40,539 bases of DNA. Origin: Lachnospiraceae bacterium. Lineage in GTDB: Bacteria; Bacillota; Clostridia; Lachnospirales; Lachnospiraceae. The stretch is from assembly GCA_022764445.1 (NCBI GenBank), contig JALERT010000209.1, positions 1 to 40,539 of the forward strand, written 5' to 3'. Shown here in pieces: positions 1-9,216 of the stretch (positions are counted from its first letter, which is position 1; the number at the start of each line of letters is the position of its first letter). A program made the position numbers and the translations under genes. Under the pieces are notes generated by a model. The model was not told the origin of the DNA, did not search any database, and saw nothing but the letters and a program-made list of their open reading frames with translations.

Positions 1-79
1 ATTGACTGACTTTGGTCAGACGCTTGCTCCTATTCTTGATGCCATGTGCGATTGGGGAACCAATTATCTAAACGGATAA
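1..79 (+). CDS. C-terminal fragment of an HxlR-family winged-helix transcriptional regulator (truncated by window edge)
   Basis: Frame from base 2 reads LTDFGQTLAPILDAMCDWGTNYLNG*, resembling the HxlR C-terminus (LTxxGxxLxPILxAMxxWG). Confidence 0.65.
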   Translation, partial: LTDFGQTLAPILDAMCDWGTNYLNG

Positions 80-142
80 CTTTTCAAAGTTTTCTTCACA
101 TTTCTTTTCAAAAAACTGCAAGCATTTTGCAAGCACACAAAT

Positions 143-171
143 CGGGAAGCCTTGATTTATAAGGCTTCCCG
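143..171. terminator. Intrinsic (probably bidirectional) terminator between the HxlR-like gene and guaA
   Basis: Perfect 11-bp inverted repeat CGGGAAGCCTT/AAGGCTTCCCG with 7-nt loop, followed by CTATTTT on the + strand. Confidence 0.75.
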
Positions 172-182
172 CTATTTTCACA

Positions 183-1727
183 TCATTCAAACTCAATCGT
201 TCCCGGTGGCTTACTGGTCAAATCATAAAATACCCTGTTAACTCCCTTAACTTCATTTATAATTCGACTCATAACCTTCTGGAGAACTTCAAAAGGAATC
301 TCTGCGCTTTCGGCTGTCATGAAATCAATTGTGTTGACAGCACGAAGTGCTATTGCATAATCGTAGGTTCTTTCGTCACCCATGACACCAACTGAACGCA
401 TGTTGGTGAGGGCTGCGAAGTACTGACCTATTGATTTATCAAGACCTGCGTTTGCAATTTCCTCGCGGTAGATTGCATCAGCTTCCTGAACGATCCTACA
501 TTTTTCAGCTGTTACTTCTCCGATTATACGGATACCAAGTCCCGGACCTGGGAATGGCTGACGGAATACAAGCTTTTCAGGGATACCAAGCTCAAGTCCT
601 GCTTTACGTACTTCATCCTTGAAAAGACTGCGAAGTGGTTCAATTATTTCTTTAAAATCAACATAATCAGGAAGTCCACCTACATTATGGTGTGATTTAA
701 TTACAGCGGACTCTCCACCAAGACCACTTTCAACTACATCAGGATAAATTGTACCCTGTACAAGAAAATCTACGGCTCCTATTTTCTTAGCTTCCTCTTC
801 AAATACACGAATGAACTCTTCACCTATTATCTTACGTTTCTTCTCTGGTTCTGTCACTCCGGCAAGTTTTTCATAGAAACGTTCTTGTGCATTTACACGG
901 ATGAAGTTAAGATCGTATGGACCATTAGGACCAAATACTTCCTCTACTTCATCGCCTTCGTCTTTACGAAGAAGTCCCTGATCTACAAATACACATGTAA
1001 GCTGATTTCCTATTGCCTTAGACATCATAACAGCTGCTACTGATGAATCAACACCACCTGATAAAGCACAAAGAACTTTTCCGTTACCAACCTTTTCGCG
1101 AATTTCTTTTATGGAATTTTCAACAAACGAATCCATTCTCCATGTTCCTGCACAGCCACATATATTACGCACAAAATTATAAAGCATTTCTGTACCATGC
1201 TCTGTATGAAGCACCTCAGGATGGAACTGTATTGCATAAAGCTTCTTATCCTCATTCTCTGCTGCCGCAACCGGACAGTCGGCAGTGTGGGCTACTATTC
1301 TAAATCCAGGAGCAGGAGTTGCTATTCTGTCAAAATGGCTCATCCAGCAGATTTCTTTTTCCTGAAGATTTTCAAACAGTCTTGAAGAACAGTCAAGAGT
1401 AACTTCTGTCTTTCCGTATTCTCCAACTTCCGGTGTCTCTACCTTACCGCCAAGCACATGCATCATAAGCTGTGCACCATAGCAAAGCCCCAGTACCGGG
1501 ATACCAAGTTCAAAAAGTTCCTTACTATATGTCGGTGAATCAGGCTCATAACAGCTGTTTGGCCCACCTGTAAGAATTATTCCTTTAGGATTCATCGCCT
1601 TAATCTCTTCAAGGGAAGTACGATAAGAATAAATCTCACAATAGACATTACATTCTCTGACACGTCTTGCTACAAGCTGATTGTACTGACCGCCAAAATC
1701 AATGACTATTACCTTTTCGTTATCCAT
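183..1727 (-). CDS. guaA: GMP synthase (glutamine-hydrolysing)
   Basis: GATase class I ([14 protein letters not shown]) plus ATP pyrophosphatase ([10 protein letters not shown]) and C-terminal dimerisation domain ending KPPGTIEFE. Confidence 0.97.
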   Translation of the reverse strand: MDNEKVIVIDFGGQYNQLVARRVRECNVYCEIYSYRTSLEEIKAMNPKGIILTGGPNSCYEPDSPTYSKELFELGIPVLGLCYGAQLMMHVLGGKVETPEVGEYGKTEVTLDCSSRLFENLQEKEICWMSHFDRIATPAPGFRIVAHTADCPVAAAENEDKKLYAIQFHPEVLHTEHGTEMLYNFVRNICGCAGTWRMDSFVENSIKEIREKVGNGKVLCALSGGVDSSVAAVMMSKAIGNQLTCVFVDQGLLRKDEGDEVEEVFGPNGPYDLNFIRVNAQERFYEKLAGVTEPEKKRKIIGEEFIRVFEEEAKKIGAVDFLVQGTIYPDVVESGLGGESAVIKSHHNVGGLPDYVDFKEIIEPLRSLFKDEVRKAGLELGIPEKLVFRQPFPGPGLGIRIIGEVTAEKCRIVQEADAIYREEIANAGLDKSIGQYFAALTNMRSVGVMGDERTYDYAIALRAVNTIDFMTAESAEIPFEVLQKVMSRIINEVKGVNRVFYDLTSKPPGTIEFE

Positions 1728-1787
1728 TGATATTTATCCTCCTTGTATGATTATGAAACAAATCATATTTTTTAAAAACTATATTTT

Positions 1788-1816
1788 ATTATAAAATAGC
1801 CACTGATTAATGACAA
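1788..1816 (-). promoter_or_regulatory. Predicted sigma-A promoter of guaA
   Basis: Minus strand TTGTCA - 17 nt - TATAAT upstream of an AGGAGG-type RBS and the guaA start. Confidence 0.7.
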
Positions 1817-2080
1817 GCATTTTTTATCCATATATAGTGTAATAATCCTATATTTGGTTACTGTACAAACGCAAGCTTGACACTTGCTGTCAAACTATGC
1901 ACAAATAATTAAATTGTGCCAGATTACAGCCCCATGCATTAATTTGTCATAAGGTATTTTCCAATTTTTAATTAGTACCTCCTTATCACATCCGCTGACA
2001 GATTTTATGAATGCAGGAAATATTATGTGTAAACTTTAACATACTCGCAGATATTTTCATCTATCGGACAATCTTTCTTT

Positions 2081-2123
2081 TAGAAGAAAAATGACTCTGC
2101 CACCTATTCAGCAGCAGAGCCAT
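2081..2123 (-). terminator. Intrinsic terminator downstream of the TIGR00266-family gene
   Basis: Minus strand ATGGCTCTGC...GCAGAGTCAT (10-bp stem with one G-U) followed by TTTTTCTTC. Confidence 0.65.
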
Positions 2124-2258
2124 CTACTTCCAGACTATTTTACAGTCTGATTTTCATTTATCCTGCAAATAAAGTTGCAGGTTTTCTTCATTAGTTCATA
2201 CTAGAATATGTCCCAGACATCATCTAATTTATCAAATATCCCTGAAGATGAGCTGGAA

Positions 2259-2939
2259 CTATTTTGAGGGAATCATCCTTGCTATCCTTCCTGCAAATTC
2301 GTTAAAGTTCTGTGTCTGAAGAATTACTTTTCCCGGTCCGACAAGTCTTGTAAGGAATAATCCTTCCCCTCCAAAGAAAATGTTCTTAAAGCCTTTTACG
2401 GTCTCAATCTCATATCCTACACTTCTGTCAAATGCAACGATATTTCCTGTATCTACCTTAATCACTTCTCCGGGAGCTAATTCTTTTATAACCTTATCTC
2501 CGTCTATCTCAAGAAATACCATTCCGTTACCTGTGATTTCTTCAAGGATGAAACCTTCACCACCAAAAAGACCTGATGAAAATTTCTTTGTAAGTGTTAC
2601 ACTGAGATTAACTCCTGGCTCTCCACAAAGGAAAGCTCCTTTTTGGCAAATAAGACCATTTGTCTGACCTATGTCTATAGGAAGTATTTCTCCGGCTACT
2701 GTTGATGCAAATGCAATAGATGCTCCCGGCTGCGTTGCAGTGTAATACGCCATGAACATTGATTCACCGGCAAACATTCTTCCAACGCCTTTAAGAAGAC
2801 CACCGCCTGTACTTGTTTCCATCTTAATTCCATCTGTCATCCAAGCCATTCCGCCTGACTGTGTATACATCTGCTCCCCCGGCTGGTCAAATAAAACCTC
2901 AACTGCAGGCATTGTGTTCCCTATAATTCTATATTTCAT
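2259..2939 (-). CDS. TIGR00266/AIM24 family protein
   Basis: 226 aa; Gly-rich beta-repeat protein with GGMAWMTDGIKMET and GEGLFLTRLVGPGKVILQTQ typical of the family. Confidence 0.85.
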   Translation of the reverse strand: MKYRIIGNTMPAVEVLFDQPGEQMYTQSGGMAWMTDGIKMETSTGGGLLKGVGRMFAGESMFMAYYTATQPGASIAFASTVAGEILPIDIGQTNGLICQKGAFLCGEPGVNLSVTLTKKFSSGLFGGEGFILEEITGNGMVFLEIDGDKVIKELAPGEVIKVDTGNIVAFDRSVGYEIETVKGFKNIFFGGEGLFLTRLVGPGKVILQTQNFNEFAGRIARMIPSK

Positions 2940-3047
2940 TTTTCCCCCTTATCTGTATGCAGCTGCATACCTTGTACTTTAGAATATGTTAAATATAAAC
3001 ATATTTTATCATAATAATATTTGTCTGAAAAGTAAATTTTTTGTTTG

Positions 3048-3896
3048 TTATCTTAATACAAGAAGAGGATCTACAGTTTTACCATTTTCCATAACCTGAA
3101 GGTAAAGATTGCTTCCTTCCTCTGTATAATACTTAGTTGGTTCGGCTATTTTTCCTAAAAGTTCCCCTTCCTTTACTTCTTTTCCGTTATTAACAGTTAT
3201 ATCCTTAAGCTGTCCATATGTGACGGTATAATTACTTCCTATATCGACAGTAACATAATTACCTATTTCTTCATTTTTTCCAACTTTAATAACTGTTCCA
3301 TCTGCTGCCGATTTTACAGCTGTTCCCTTCTTAGCAGCTATTGCAATAGCAGGATTACACTTATACTGTGCAAGTGTCTTAAAATATACTGTATTATTCA
3401 TACTGTATTTAAGGATTACATCACCATTGACAGGCCATATAAGCCCTTTTTCTTCATTAAATGTATGTTTTCCATTCACTCCCGACATAACGGTAACTGC
3501 ATCGTTTTTATCTTCGCTTTTACTTTTATCATCCTTAACATCATTACTTTTCTTATTTGCTTTATTATTTTCTGCTAAATCAATTTTTTTGTCTGTGATA
3601 TCTTTTATGTCTTTTTTATCTTCTGTTTTTTCATTTGTTTTGCTTTTCTGATCTGATATATCAGCTGTTTTAGTGGTTTTTTCAGTTTTTCCAGCCACTT
3701 CATCTCCATTTTTATTTGATGCTGCCTTATTAGAATCTTCTGTCTGTGTCTCTGCAAAAAGATTTCCTCCATTGTCCTTTTTGCCATAATTCATCTTGTA
3801 ATACACTGTTCCGACTGCAAGCAGACATACCATTGCTGTACAAACGGAAAGATAAAATCCTTTTTTCTTCCAAAATGATTCCTTATCTTCAATCAT
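3048..3896 (-). CDS. Membrane-anchored protein with degenerate LytM/M23 domain (possibly SpoIIQ-like)
   Basis: N-terminal TM, low-complexity K/D/E/N linker, C-terminal LytM-like fold (GTAVKSAADGTVIKVG...GNYVTVDIG...YGQL...VKEGELLG...NLYLQV) lacking the Zn ligands. Confidence 0.75.
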   Translation of the reverse strand: MIEDKESFWKKKGFYLSVCTAMVCLLAVGTVYYKMNYGKKDNGGNLFAETQTEDSNKAASNKNGDEVAGKTEKTTKTADISDQKSKTNEKTEDKKDIKDITDKKIDLAENNKANKKSNDVKDDKSKSEDKNDAVTVMSGVNGKHTFNEEKGLIWPVNGDVILKYSMNNTVYFKTLAQYKCNPAIAIAAKKGTAVKSAADGTVIKVGKNEEIGNYVTVDIGSNYTVTYGQLKDITVNNGKEVKEGELLGKIAEPTKYYTEEGSNLYLQVMENGKTVDPLLVLR

Positions 3897-3921
3897 AATT
3901 ATTTCCTCCTTTCAAATGAAA

Positions 3922-3947
3922 AGCACCCCGATGCTAATCGGAGTGCT
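3922..3947 (-). terminator. Intrinsic terminator downstream of the sppA-RDD pair
   Basis: AGCACcCCGAT-GCTA-ATCGGaGTGCT hairpin; minus strand followed by TTTTCATTT. Confidence 0.65.
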
Positions 3948-4048
3948 GCGATAGTATCTGCTAGTATTTTTAACAGATATTTTTCTTTTATTCATTTTGG
4001 GTTGCGAAATCACAATTTTTTTATTATCTTTTTTTCTTTGATATATAT

Positions 4049-4924
4049 CTATTCTTTATCATTTACAAAATTCTGCGATTCTTCATATGATGATTTTCCA
4101 TCATTTTCAGAACCATGTGAATCAACATAACCGTCATTACTTTCGTTTACATAACTTTGTGACTGATTATAAACAACATTACTATCTTTTAAAGAATACT
4201 TTGTATTATCATAAACATCATTGTTTTCACTTACAGAACCCTGTGTCCGGCTATAAACCATGTTATCTCCATTTGCAGGTGACTGTGTCTGGTTGTAAGC
4301 CATGTTATCTCCTTTTACGGGTGGCTGTGACTGGTTGTAAGCCATGTTATCTCCATTTACAGATGGCTGTGGCTGGTTGTAAGCTATATTTCCTCCATTT
4401 ACAGGTGGATATGGCTGATTTTCTGTCATATTGCGATAATATACAGGTGCATGCGTATATATCTTTTTCTCATGATAATATACAACACTGGTATCACTAA
4501 GAAGATCGTGCAAACCTCTCTTTTCCTTATCAACACCAATCATAATATAGCCGACATATATTATTACAGAAGAGAGAAATCTTCCTACTGACTCTCTAAA
4601 TGCAACCTCAAAAAAAGTCATTTTACGTTCTTCTGTGCTTACTACACGGAGATGAAAAAGTTTCTTGCCAAGTGTAGAGCCGGTGTAATAAGTAAGCAGT
4701 ACAAAATACGTTACTGTTAATAAATAAAATACAATATCTTTTATAGAATAATCAAATATTATATCTTTTACAATAAAATTATTGGGAGCTGCAATTGTAA
4801 ATATCCAGACTGGTATCCTGACTACAAGTAAAGCAACACTTACGATGATCATATCTACTATATAAGCAGCGAGACGTACAAAGAATCCGGCATATACTTT
4901 ATTATCTGCTTTTTTATTCTGCAT
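4049..4924 (-). CDS. RDD family membrane protein with C-terminal 14-residue repeat tail
   Basis: N-terminal RDD signature (VRLAAYIVDMIIV, TGSTLGKKLFHLRVV, RGLHDLLSDTSVV) followed by repeats of the YNQxQxxVNGDNMA type. Confidence 0.85.
   Translation of the reverse strand: MQNKKADNKVYAGFFVRLAAYIVDMIIVSVALLVVRIPVWIFTIAAPNNFIVKDIIFDYSIKDIVFYLLTVTYFVLLTYYTGSTLGKKLFHLRVVSTEERKMTFFEVAFRESVGRFLSSVIIYVGYIMIGVDKEKRGLHDLLSDTSVVYYHEKKIYTHAPVYYRNMTENQPYPPVNGGNIAYNQPQPSVNGDNMAYNQSQPPVKGDNMAYNQTQSPANGDNMVYSRTQGSVSENNDVYDNTKYSLKDSNVVYNQSQSYVNESNDGYVDSHGSENDGKSSYEESQNFVNDKE
4100..4425. repeat. Degenerate 42-bp tandem repeat coding for a 14-aa unit
   Basis: Successive units such as gtaagccatgttatctccttttacgggtggctgtgactggtt and gtaagccatgttatctccatttacagatggctgtggctggtt, decaying toward the 3' end of the gene. 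Confidence 0.85.
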
Positions 4925-5930
4925 AATACTTTAACACCCCGTTTCCTTTATTCTCTATGATATCCTGTGCCAGATCTGTTTCTGACTTTGGAGTAAGCTT
5001 CTTTGCAGCACCGAACAAACTCTTCATAAAACTAGAAAGACTATCGTCAGGTGTAAAGTATGTAATATTTTTAGGAAGACCTGCTTCTTCTTCAAATGCT
5101 TTTTTCTCTTCTTCAATTGAACCTATCTCATCTATAAGACCTTTTTCTTTAGCCTGCTTTGCAGAGTAAATTCTACCATCAGCTAATTTTCTCACTGTAC
5201 TCTCGTCAATTTTTCTTCCAGTACTTACAATTCCAACAAACTGATCATAAGCTTCATCTACAAGTGACTGAAGTATCTTATACTGTTCATCTGTAAGGTC
5301 AAGTCCAGCAGAACCCATAGATTTATTTGCTCCACTTGTTATATCAATTTCTTTAAGACCAATCTTGTCATATAAATCTTTACAATTCATAAGTGAAACT
5401 ATAACACCAATTGAACCGGTCCAACAGTTGCGGTTAGCATATATCTTATCAGCTGCCATTGCCATGTAATAACCTCCGGAGCAAGCTTCATCTGCAAAGT
5501 ATGCCCAGATAGGTCTTCCTGTCTTTTCCTTATACTCCATAAGCTTAAGATACATTTCATCTGTCTGATATACGGCTCCTCCAGGACTGTTTACATATAA
5601 AAGTATTCCCTTATTTTTATCTGATTTTTCCATCTGATCGACATAATTCATATATAACTCATGATTATAACCACTGTCAGATTTAAATGCTGAATCTGAT
5701 GATGCGCCAATCTCTCCTTCGATGTTCATAACACCTATAAAATCTTCATTAGGAAGATCCATTTTCTGATTAGCCTGATCATCAATAATCTGACTGAATA
5801 CGCTCTTAGTAGTTTCCGCCTGCTTTGCAGCCATCTTACTGCTAAGTACATTCGACAATGCTCCCGTTACTCCTACTGCTATAATTACAGCACCTGTAAC
5901 TACGATACCAACAATTTGCTTTGTTTTCAT
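4914..5930 (-). CDS. sppA: Signal peptide peptidase SppA (S49 family)
   Basis: LLYVNSPGGAVYQTDEMY, DEACSGGYYMAMAADKIYANRNCWTGSIGVI. ATG at 5930 with GGAGG is preferred over the TTG at 5945. Confidence 0.93.
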   Translation of the reverse strand: MKTKQIVGIVVTGAVIIAVGVTGALSNVLSSKMAAKQAETTKSVFSQIIDDQANQKMDLPNEDFIGVMNIEGEIGASSDSAFKSDSGYNHELYMNYVDQMEKSDKNKGILLYVNSPGGAVYQTDEMYLKLMEYKEKTGRPIWAYFADEACSGGYYMAMAADKIYANRNCWTGSIGVIVSLMNCKDLYDKIGLKEIDITSGANKSMGSAGLDLTDEQYKILQSLVDEAYDQFVGIVSTGRKIDESTVRKLADGRIYSAKQAKEKGLIDEIGSIEEEKKAFEEEAGLPKNITYFTPDDSLSSFMKSLFGAAKKLTPKSETDLAQDIIENKGNGVLKYYAE

Positions 5931-5992
5931 GATATACTCCTCCAATTATTTAATATAACAATTATGTACAAAATATAATCATATAAGATAAG

Positions 5993-6040
5993 ATACGGAT
6001 ATCACCATATTGATTAAATATGGCAACATCCGTATTTTTA
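5993..6040. terminator. Extended hairpin between glgP and sppA (probable terminator)
   Basis: Nested inverted repeats ATACGGAT/ATCCGTAT and CCATATT/AATATGG, followed by TTTTTA on the + strand. Confidence 0.5.
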
Positions 6041-6062
6041 CATATGCGTTTAATATAAACTA

Positions 6063-8519
6063 TTATCCCTCAACTTCTACCTTGACTTTTTTAAGATTCC
6101 ATATCTCTTTTGCATACTCTTCGATAGTTCTGTCAGATGAGAACTTTCCTGATTTTGCTACGTTTAACATAGCTGAACGAGCCCATCCTGTAGTATCACG
6201 ATATGCTTCCTCAACTCTCTTCTGTGCTTCTGCGTAAGAACGGAAGTCTTTAAGGATAAAGTACATATCTGGGCGACCACCCTGACCATCAAGTAATGAG
6301 TTATAGATATCACGGAATTCATCGTAATTATTTGGTGAATAAGTTCCATCTACAAGCTGTGTAAGTACGGCACGAATATCAGGATCTGTATTATATATAT
6401 CTCTAGGATTGTACTGGCCATTATGCTCATATTCTATTACTTCATCAGAAGACATACCAAATATGAATGCATTTTCCTCACCAACTTCTTCTACTATCTC
6501 TACGTTGGCACCATCCATTGTACCAAGAGTAAGAGCACCATTAAGCATAAACTTCATGTTACCTGTACCTGATGCCTCTTTACTTGCTGTAGATATCTGT
6601 TCTGATACATCTGCTGCCGCAAAGATTATCTCTGCATTTGACACGCGGTAGTTCTCGATAAATACAACTTTAATCTTACCATTAATAGACTTATCATTAT
6701 TAACCACATCAGCAACACTGTTGATAAGTTTGATAATTGACTTTGCTCTCTTATAACCAGCTGAAGCCTTTGCACCAAAAATAAATGTTCGTGGATAGAA
6801 ATCCATACCAGGATTTTTCTTTAACTGGTTATAAAGGTACATAATATGAAGTATATTTAAAAGCTGTCTCTTATACTCGTGGAGACGCTTAACCTGAACA
6901 TCAAATATAGAACGAGGATCTACCTCAATACCATTATGCTCTTTGATATATTTTGCAAGACGAACCTTATTCTGATATTTAATATTCATAAATTCTTTCT
7001 GGCTGAGTTCATCATCAACATATGTTGAAAGCTCATTAATATGAGAAAGATTTGTAATCCATTCATCACCAATCTTCTTTGTAACCCAGTCTGCAAGAAG
7101 AGGATTACCATGAAGAAGGAATCTACGCTGTGTAATACCGTTAGTCTTATTGTTGAACTTCTCCGGCATCATTTCATAGAAGTCCTTTAACTCCTGATTC
7201 TTTAATATCTCAGTATGAAGTCTGGCAACACCATTTACGGAAAAACCTGCTACGATAGCAAGATTAGCCATCTTAACCTGACCATCATAAATTATAGCCA
7301 TCTTCTGAACCTTACTATAATCATTAGGATATTTAGCCTGTATCTCAAGGATAAATCTTCTGTTTATCTCTTCTATAATCTGGTAAATTCTAGGAAGAAG
7401 TCTTGAGAACAACTCGAGAGGCCACTTTTCAAGAGCTTCTGACATAATTGTATGATTAGTATATGCACATGTCTTTGTAGTTATATCCCATGATTCCTCC
7501 CATGAAAGACCATAATCATCCATGAGTATACGCATTAATTCTGCTATTGCAACTGTTGGATGTGTATCATTAAGCTGGAAACATACCTTTTCATAAATCT
7601 TGTGTATGTCATCATGATTTTCCATATATTTAAGAACTGCACGCTGTACACTTGCTGATACAAAGAAGTACTGCTGTTTAAGACGGAGCTCTTTACCAGC
7701 CATATGATTGTCATTTGGATAAAGCACCTCACAGATTGTACGTGCAAGATTCTGCTGTTCTACAGCCTTCTGGTAATCACCCTTATCAAATGAATCGAGG
7801 TTAAATGTATCTATCGCCTCAGCATCCCATATACGAAGAGTATTAACTACGTTGTTATTATATCCGACAATAGGTACATCATAAGGTACTGCACGTACTG
7901 ACTGATAATTTTCCTGAACGAATCTGTCTTTTCCATTCTTATCTTTACGTATAGTTACATAACCGCCAAATTTAACTTCAACAGCATACTCAGGACGCTT
8001 AATCTCAAATGGATTGCCATACTTAAGCCAGTCATCCGGCTTTTCTACCTGATATCCATTCTCTATAACCTGCTTAAACATACCATACTTATAACGAATA
8101 CCACATCCGTATGCGGGATATCCTAATGTTGATAATGAATCAAGGAAACAAGCTGCAAGACGTCCAAGTCCACCATTTCCAAGAGCTGCATCAGGTTCCT
8201 GATCTTCTATAACATCAAGATTCATACCAAGTTCTTCTATCGCATCTTTAATAGCCTTATTACCTTTTAAATTTATAATAATGTTACCAAGTGCACGACC
8301 TGTCAAAAACTCCATTGACAAATAATACACTGTCTTAACATCCTGTTCTTCATATGTTTTATGTGTAGCCATCCACTGATCAACCACAAAATCTTTTACA
8401 GCATATGCCACAGCCTGGAACTTCTGCTGATCATCTGCTTCACTTATTGACTTACGGAAAAGTACTTTTAAATAATCTTCAACTTCTTTTTTGAATTCTT
8501 CTTTGTTCAATTCTTTCAT
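6063..8519 (-). CDS. glgP: Glycogen/starch (alpha-glucan) phosphorylase
   Basis: 818 aa; YYLSMEFLTGRALGN, DAALGNGGLGRLAACFLDS, KEASGTGNMKFMLNGALTLGTMDGANVEI (PLP-binding region). Confidence 0.97.
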   Translation of the reverse strand: MKELNKEEFKKEVEDYLKVLFRKSISEADDQQKFQAVAYAVKDFVVDQWMATHKTYEEQDVKTVYYLSMEFLTGRALGNIIINLKGNKAIKDAIEELGMNLDVIEDQEPDAALGNGGLGRLAACFLDSLSTLGYPAYGCGIRYKYGMFKQVIENGYQVEKPDDWLKYGNPFEIKRPEYAVEVKFGGYVTIRKDKNGKDRFVQENYQSVRAVPYDVPIVGYNNNVVNTLRIWDAEAIDTFNLDSFDKGDYQKAVEQQNLARTICEVLYPNDNHMAGKELRLKQQYFFVSASVQRAVLKYMENHDDIHKIYEKVCFQLNDTHPTVAIAELMRILMDDYGLSWEESWDITTKTCAYTNHTIMSEALEKWPLELFSRLLPRIYQIIEEINRRFILEIQAKYPNDYSKVQKMAIIYDGQVKMANLAIVAGFSVNGVARLHTEILKNQELKDFYEMMPEKFNNKTNGITQRRFLLHGNPLLADWVTKKIGDEWITNLSHINELSTYVDDELSQKEFMNIKYQNKVRLAKYIKEHNGIEVDPRSIFDVQVKRLHEYKRQLLNILHIMYLYNQLKKNPGMDFYPRTFIFGAKASAGYKRAKSIIKLINSVADVVNNDKSINGKIKVVFIENYRVSNAEIIFAAADVSEQISTASKEASGTGNMKFMLNGALTLGTMDGANVEIVEEVGEENAFIFGMSSDEVIEYEHNGQYNPRDIYNTDPDIRAVLTQLVDGTYSPNNYDEFRDIYNSLLDGQGGRPDMYFILKDFRSYAEAQKRVEEAYRDTTGWARSAMLNVAKSGKFSSDRTIEEYAKEIWNLKKVKVEVEG

Positions 8520-8573
8520 CTATATGTTCCTCCTCAACAACATCTATTATGTACACTCTGAATTTACTTTAAC

Positions 8574-8602
8574 ATTATATACTACCGCTATTTAAAAATC
8601 AA
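8574..8602 (-). promoter_or_regulatory. Predicted sigma-A promoter of glgP
   Basis: Minus strand TTGATT - 17 nt - TATAAT upstream of the glgP RBS (GGAGGAAC). Confidence 0.6.
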
Positions 8603-8626
8603 TTAATTATTATTATTTTTTTAGTT

Positions 8627-8673
8627 CATTGTTTTAGCGTCATAAAATTGCTGCTTATTTTCCTAAAACAATG
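8627..8673. repeat. Perfect 11-bp inverted repeat in the divergent glgP / PrcB-lipoprotein intergenic region
   Basis: CATTGTTTTAG (8627-8637) and CTAAAACAATG (8663-8673), 25-nt spacer. Confidence 0.8.
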
Positions 8674-8760
8674 TATTTTCCTTATTTTTCACCTATTATT
8701 AGAGCATATTTTTTGCTTAAATTAATATATATTTACTAATATTACATCAAAGGAACATAT

Positions 8761-9198
8761 ATGTTAAACCGAAAAAAACACTGTTATAACCGAATAAATT
8801 TATTATTATATTCATTATTATTACTTATTTTATGCCCTTTTATGACTTCATGTTCATCAAAACAAGACTATCCAAAGACTTCAGACATTGATTATACCAT
8901 AGTAACAGGTTCTGATATTCCTTCAGAACTAAAAGAACTTATAAAAGAAAGACGCGAAAACAGCTTCGAGTTAAGTTACAGTGACGGATCATATCTTTAT
9001 ATTGTAAAAGGATACGGAAGACATGACACCTCCGGATATAATGTAAGTGTCACCGATCTATATCAGTCAGATGACAATATAATTTTTGAAACTGATATAA
9101 AAGGACCTTCCGAAGATGATAAAGTACACGAAAGGGCAACTTATCCTTATATAGTTGTTAAAACAGAATATATGGGAAATTCAGTTGTATTTAAATAA
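8761..9198 (+). CDS. Lipoprotein with PrcB C-terminal-like domain
   Basis: Lipobox FMTSC; C-terminal region YLYIVKGYGRHDTSGYNVSVTDLYQ...ATYPYIVVKTEYMG resembles PrcB_C. Confidence 0.65.
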   Translation: MLNRKKHCYNRINLLLYSLLLLILCPFMTSCSSKQDYPKTSDIDYTIVTGSDIPSELKELIKERRENSFELSYSDGSYLYIVKGYGRHDTSGYNVSVTDLYQSDDNIIFETDIKGPSEDDKVHERATYPYIVVKTEYMGNSVVFK

Positions 9199-9216
9199 AT
9201 ATTATGTTACTTCCGT

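Noticed and set aside
1728-1880. Guanine riboswitch upstream of guaA
   Set aside because: The predicted promoter leaves only a short AT-rich leader and no purine aptamer signature is visible.
4100-4425. Possible CRISPR-like array
   Set aside because: Repeats are in frame, 42 bp, without unique spacers, and explained by protein repeats.
4087-4500. + strand 137-aa ORF antisense to the RDD gene
   Set aside because: Repetitive His/Tyr/Cys/Leu-rich translation is a shadow of the 42-bp tandem repeat on the opposite strand; no RBS or family resemblance.
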